Source: Candidatus Yonathbacteria bacterium RIFCSPHIGHO2_01_FULL_51_10 (GTDB lineage: Bacteria > Patescibacteriota > Minisyncoccia > Phycocordibacterales > UBA1539_B). Taken from it: a stretch of DNA of 5,302 nucleotides. Numbering within the stretch: position 1 is the first letter of the stretch; every line of letters begins with the position of its first letter. A model generated the notes under the pieces. That model did no database searches and was not told the DNA's origin. It worked only from the letters and a program-made list of their open reading frames with translations. Location: NCBI GenBank assembly GCA_001823505.1, contig MHUS01000032.1:1-5302 (forward strand). The letters are read 5' to 3'. Position numbers and translations under genes: made by a program. Below, one piece after another: positions 2,887 through 5,302 of the stretch.

Positions 2887-5148
2887 TTACTTCGCAATCG
2901 CCGCGGCTTCGTCGAATTTGATGGAGAGGAGTTTGGAGACGGCGTCCGAGCTCATGGTCACGCCGTAAAGGATGCCCGCGCGCGACATGGTCTCACGGTT
3001 GTGGGTGACGACAATAAGCTGTGAGTAACGCGAGAGGTTATCGAGCATGTCGCCGTACTTGCGTGAGTTGGCCTCGTCGAGCGCGGCATCGGTCTCGTCA
3101 AGCACGAGGAACGGCGGCGGATTGACCTGCGAGACGGCGAAGAGCAGCGCAATAGACGTGAGTGCACGCTCCCCGCCTGAAAGCACCTCAAGCCCGCGAA
3201 TCTTCTTGTGTGGAAGGGACACATTGATATCTATCCCCGCCTCTTCATCCTCTTCCTCGGGCGGTACCGCGTCCTCATCAAGACCGGTGAGATCATCGCT
3301 TTCCTTGCGCTTTCTCTGCGGGATCACCACCTGCAGCGACGCCGCCCCGCCGCCAAACATAAGTATGAAAAATTCCTGGAATTGCTTGTTGATCTTGGTG
3401 ATGCCGATCTTGAATTCCTGATCGAGCTTCTCCGAAAGCTCACGAATAAGATCGCGCAGCGACGTCGCACTCTGCCGGAGGTCGAGCAGCTCGCGCTCAA
3501 GGAACGCGTCGCGAGAGACCGCGTCGTCGTATTCTTTCATTACCTCTTCGCTTCCTCCGGCACCCATGTCCTCAAGGCGGATCTTGATGCGCTCTATCTT
3601 GCGGCGACGACCCTCCTGCATATCGCGCGGCTCATGCATTGCGTCGGCAGGAAGCGTAAATTGTTCATATTCTCTGATGGGCATCCCGACGAGCGCGATC
3701 CCTTCGCGGATCTCTTCCTCAAAGTGCCGCATGTCCACATCAAGCCGCTCCTCGCGGAGGCGTACGCTCTCAAGCTTAGAGAGAAGCTCGCTGCGCTCCG
3801 CGCGAATCTGATAGATGGAGCGCTCCGCGTCGCGCGAGCGATTTTTTTCATTCTCAATGGTCTTTTTAAATACTTCGAGTTGTGCTGCCGCTTCCCTTTC
3901 GTGCGATGCCGCTTCCTCTGCCTTGCCGGAGAGGGTCTCTCGTTCTTGTTTGAGCGCGTTGATCCGCCCCTTTGCCTCCTCTACCGCACCGGCATCCGGC
4001 CGAGAACCCGAGAAGAGTCCCTGGGTGAACTGCCTGATCGTCTGGAGCGCCGAGCGAACCGCGCGCCGGATCCCGTCCAGATCCCCTACCTGCTCCGCGG
4101 ACTCAAGCTCACTAAGCGGCCCCGCAAGCGCCGCCTCGATCTCCTTGGCGGGGACCATGCGGCCTTCTTTGCCCGCGCGCGCCTCTTCCTCCGCGAGGCG
4201 GCGCTCCTCGTACTCGATCCCGCCTTCCACGCGGCCGAGCGAGCGCGCAAGCTCGTCTTTGATCCTTCGTGCGTCACCGAGCGCCTGCTCAAGGGCATGG
4301 AGTTTCGCCATCTGCTCCGGATCGTTCCCGTCTTGCTTGCCCATCGCGCTCTCTGCCTCAGCGTGCGCGCGGCCAAGCTCCGCGAGTCGCGCCGAGGGGC
4401 CGCTCTTGTCCTGCGCCACCGAATTACTCTCCGTCGCAAGATAGGTGTCTTCCCTTTTAAGGTACTCTCGATACAGCTCCGCGAGCTCGTCGCGCAATGC
4501 GCGTGCCTGCTCAACCTTCTCCACCTGCTTTTTTAAAAATTTGATATGTGGCGCGATCTCTTTGCGCAGGGCATCCACCTGCGCGATATTCTCGTCGGTC
4601 TTCTCAAGCTTGCGCTCGCTCTCACTGATCTTCCATTGATAGATCTTGAGGCCCAACGCGTCCTCGATCATCGCACGACGTTCTTTGATGGAGGCATTGA
4701 GGATCCGATCCGCCTCGCCTTGTGAAATGATATGGTGTCCCGACGCACCGATGTGCACCGAAGAGAGCAGCTCAATGATGTCTTTGAGGCGTACTGCACT
4801 GCCGTTGATAAAATATTCGCCGACACCGTCACGGTGCACTTCGCGCGACAATACCACTTCATCAAAATCGAGATTGAGCGTGCGGTTGGTGTTATCAAAC
4901 ACAATGGACACGCTGGCGCGATTCTGCCGCGGTGCCGTGCGTGAGCCGTTAAAAATGAGGTCCTCGCCGCGCTTGCCGCGCATGGACTTGAGCGACTGCT
5001 CGCCCAACACGAAGCGCATCGCTTCAACGACGTTTGACTTGCCGGAGCCGTTGGGCCCCACGACCGCCGTGATCGGCGCATCAAAAAAGAGCTCTGTCTT
5101 TTTGGCAAATGATTTGAATCCTGATATCTCGAGCCGTTTGAGCCGCAT
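2887..5148 (-). CDS. smc: Short SMC chromosome-segregation ATPase, apparently without a hinge domain
   Basis: SMC dimers with kleisin and accessory subunits compact and segregate the chromosome by ATP-driven loop extrusion. The 753-aa product has all ATPase motifs: family start MRLKRLEISGFKSF, Walker A GPNGSGKS (31-38), Q-loop Gln143 (ISQGEAD), signature LSGGE (656-660), Walker B FLVLDE (680-685), D-loop (ALDEAN, 689-694) and switch His716. Coiled-coil-like sequence fills about 170-345 and 390-580. Usual bacterial SMCs are about 1,150-1,200 aa with a ~150-aa globular hinge; here the middle (about 330-390) is too short for one. An acidic insert (about 613-640) precedes the signature. I prefer the ATG at 5146-5148 because it aligns with the family start; an ATG at 5182-5184 would add 12 residues and has GGAG 12 nt upstream (5197-5200). 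It directly follows rnc, a common bacterial pair, and is probably cotranscribed with it. Confidence 0.92.
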   Translation of the reverse strand: MRLKRLEISGFKSFAKKTELFFDAPITAVVGPNGSGKSNVVEAMRFVLGEQSLKSMRGKRGEDLIFNGSRTAPRQNRASVSIVFDNTNRTLNLDFDEVVLSREVHRDGVGEYFINGSAVRLKDIIELLSSVHIGASGHHIISQGEADRILNASIKERRAMIEDALGLKIYQWKISESERKLEKTDENIAQVDALRKEIAPHIKFLKKQVEKVEQARALRDELAELYREYLKREDTYLATESNSVAQDKSGPSARLAELGRAHAEAESAMGKQDGNDPEQMAKLHALEQALGDARRIKDELARSLGRVEGGIEYEERRLAEEEARAGKEGRMVPAKEIEAALAGPLSELESAEQVGDLDGIRRAVRSALQTIRQFTQGLFSGSRPDAGAVEEAKGRINALKQERETLSGKAEEAASHEREAAAQLEVFKKTIENEKNRSRDAERSIYQIRAERSELLSKLESVRLREERLDVDMRHFEEEIREGIALVGMPIREYEQFTLPADAMHEPRDMQEGRRRKIERIKIRLEDMGAGGSEEVMKEYDDAVSRDAFLERELLDLRQSATSLRDLIRELSEKLDQEFKIGITKINKQFQEFFILMFGGGAASLQVVIPQRKRKESDDLTGLDEDAVPPEEEDEEAGIDINVSLPHKKIRGLEVLSGGERALTSIALLFAVSQVNPPPFLVLDETDAALDEANSRKYGDMLDNLSRYSQLIVVTHNRETMSRAGILYGVTMSSDAVSKLLSIKFDEAAAIAK

Positions 5149-5210
5149 ATAATAGCAAAAGCCGCGGAAGCCCGCCGTATTCATTGCGCCGAGGGTCTCC
5201 GTGGATACGT

Positions 5211-5302
5211 TTATTCTACCACAATTTCTTCCCAGCCTTTCTTCTTGAGGGCGAGTGCCGCGGCCTGCTGCTCGGCTTCTTGTTTTGAATTTCCCTCACC
5301 CT
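5211..5302 (-). CDS. rnc: Ribonuclease III, C-terminal end (partial)
   Basis: The last 29 codons of a gene entering from the right edge are visible, ending in TAA at 5211-5213. The translation starts GEGNSKQEAEQQAAALALKK and ends GWEEIVVE. The 'GEGxSKxEAEQxAAxxAL' pattern is the final strand and helix of a double-stranded-RNA-binding domain, as found at the C-terminus of RNase III, the endonuclease that processes rRNA precursors and other duplex RNA. The catalytic domain is outside the window. The position directly before smc on the same strand supports rnc over other dsRBD proteins, since rnc-smc is a frequent gene pair in bacteria. The tail after the helix (KKKGWEEIVVE) is somewhat longer than in many RNase III proteins. 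Confidence 0.88.
   Translation of the reverse strand, partial: GEGNSKQEAEQQAAALALKKKGWEEIVVE

Noticed and set aside
3208..4536. A 442-codon plus-strand open frame opposite smc, with other long frames in the same area
   Set aside because: It lies wholly antisense to smc, which has every SMC motif intact. Long shadow frames are expected in GC-rich coding sequence, and the translation is rich in Arg and Leu with no recognisable domain.

Overview
The window looks like a piece of a bacterial chromosome in which conserved RNA and chromosome-maintenance genes lie on both sides of a short accessory segment. The left edge is the end of a plus-strand gene whose product closes with an S1 domain of the ribonuclease R type. 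The right third is a minus-strand pair: the end of ribonuclease III (rnc) followed by a complete smc. These housekeeping genes are GC-rich. The unusually short SMC with an acidic insert before its signature, the small Cys4 proteins, weak Shine-Dalgarno sites before several genes and many unrecognised short genes suggest a Patescibacteria/Parcubacteria (CPR) type of genome. That placement is inference, not proof.

Layout, left to right: rnr 3' end (+); a very long imperfect hairpin over its stop codon and a bidirectional terminator; a 66-aa Cys4 zinc-ribbon-like protein (-); a divergent intergenic region with a palindrome, a plausible sigma70 promoter and a long structured leader; a 147-aa protein with a Cys-His-Asp pattern of the papain/transglutaminase type (+) and its terminator; a second copy of the leader repeat with no gene behind it; a short divergent family I inorganic pyrophosphatase (-); an AT-rich gene for a winged-helix protein with one membrane segment (-), bracketed by an inverted repeat; then smc (-) and rnc (-, partial).

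How the genes fit together: rnc-smc is a familiar bacterial gene pair and is probably one transcript. The wHTH and pyrophosphatase genes follow smc on the same strand, but their different base composition, the inverted repeat and the lack of clear coupling suggest that they (the wHTH gene above all) were added later. The most interesting non-coding signal is a 50-bp direct repeat (44/50 identical) before and after the Cys-His-Asp gene. Each copy begins with an identical 23-bp block that leads into a hairpin, and each is followed by another hairpin with a similar GG(A/G)CTC core. The copy upstream of the gene starts just after a predicted promoter, so it would be the 5' end of the mRNA, and its second hairpin repeats the CCAAGGA of the gene's own ribosome binding site. 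This could be a cis-regulatory RNA or a repeat-flanked gene cassette. The SMC protein appears to lack the usual hinge domain.
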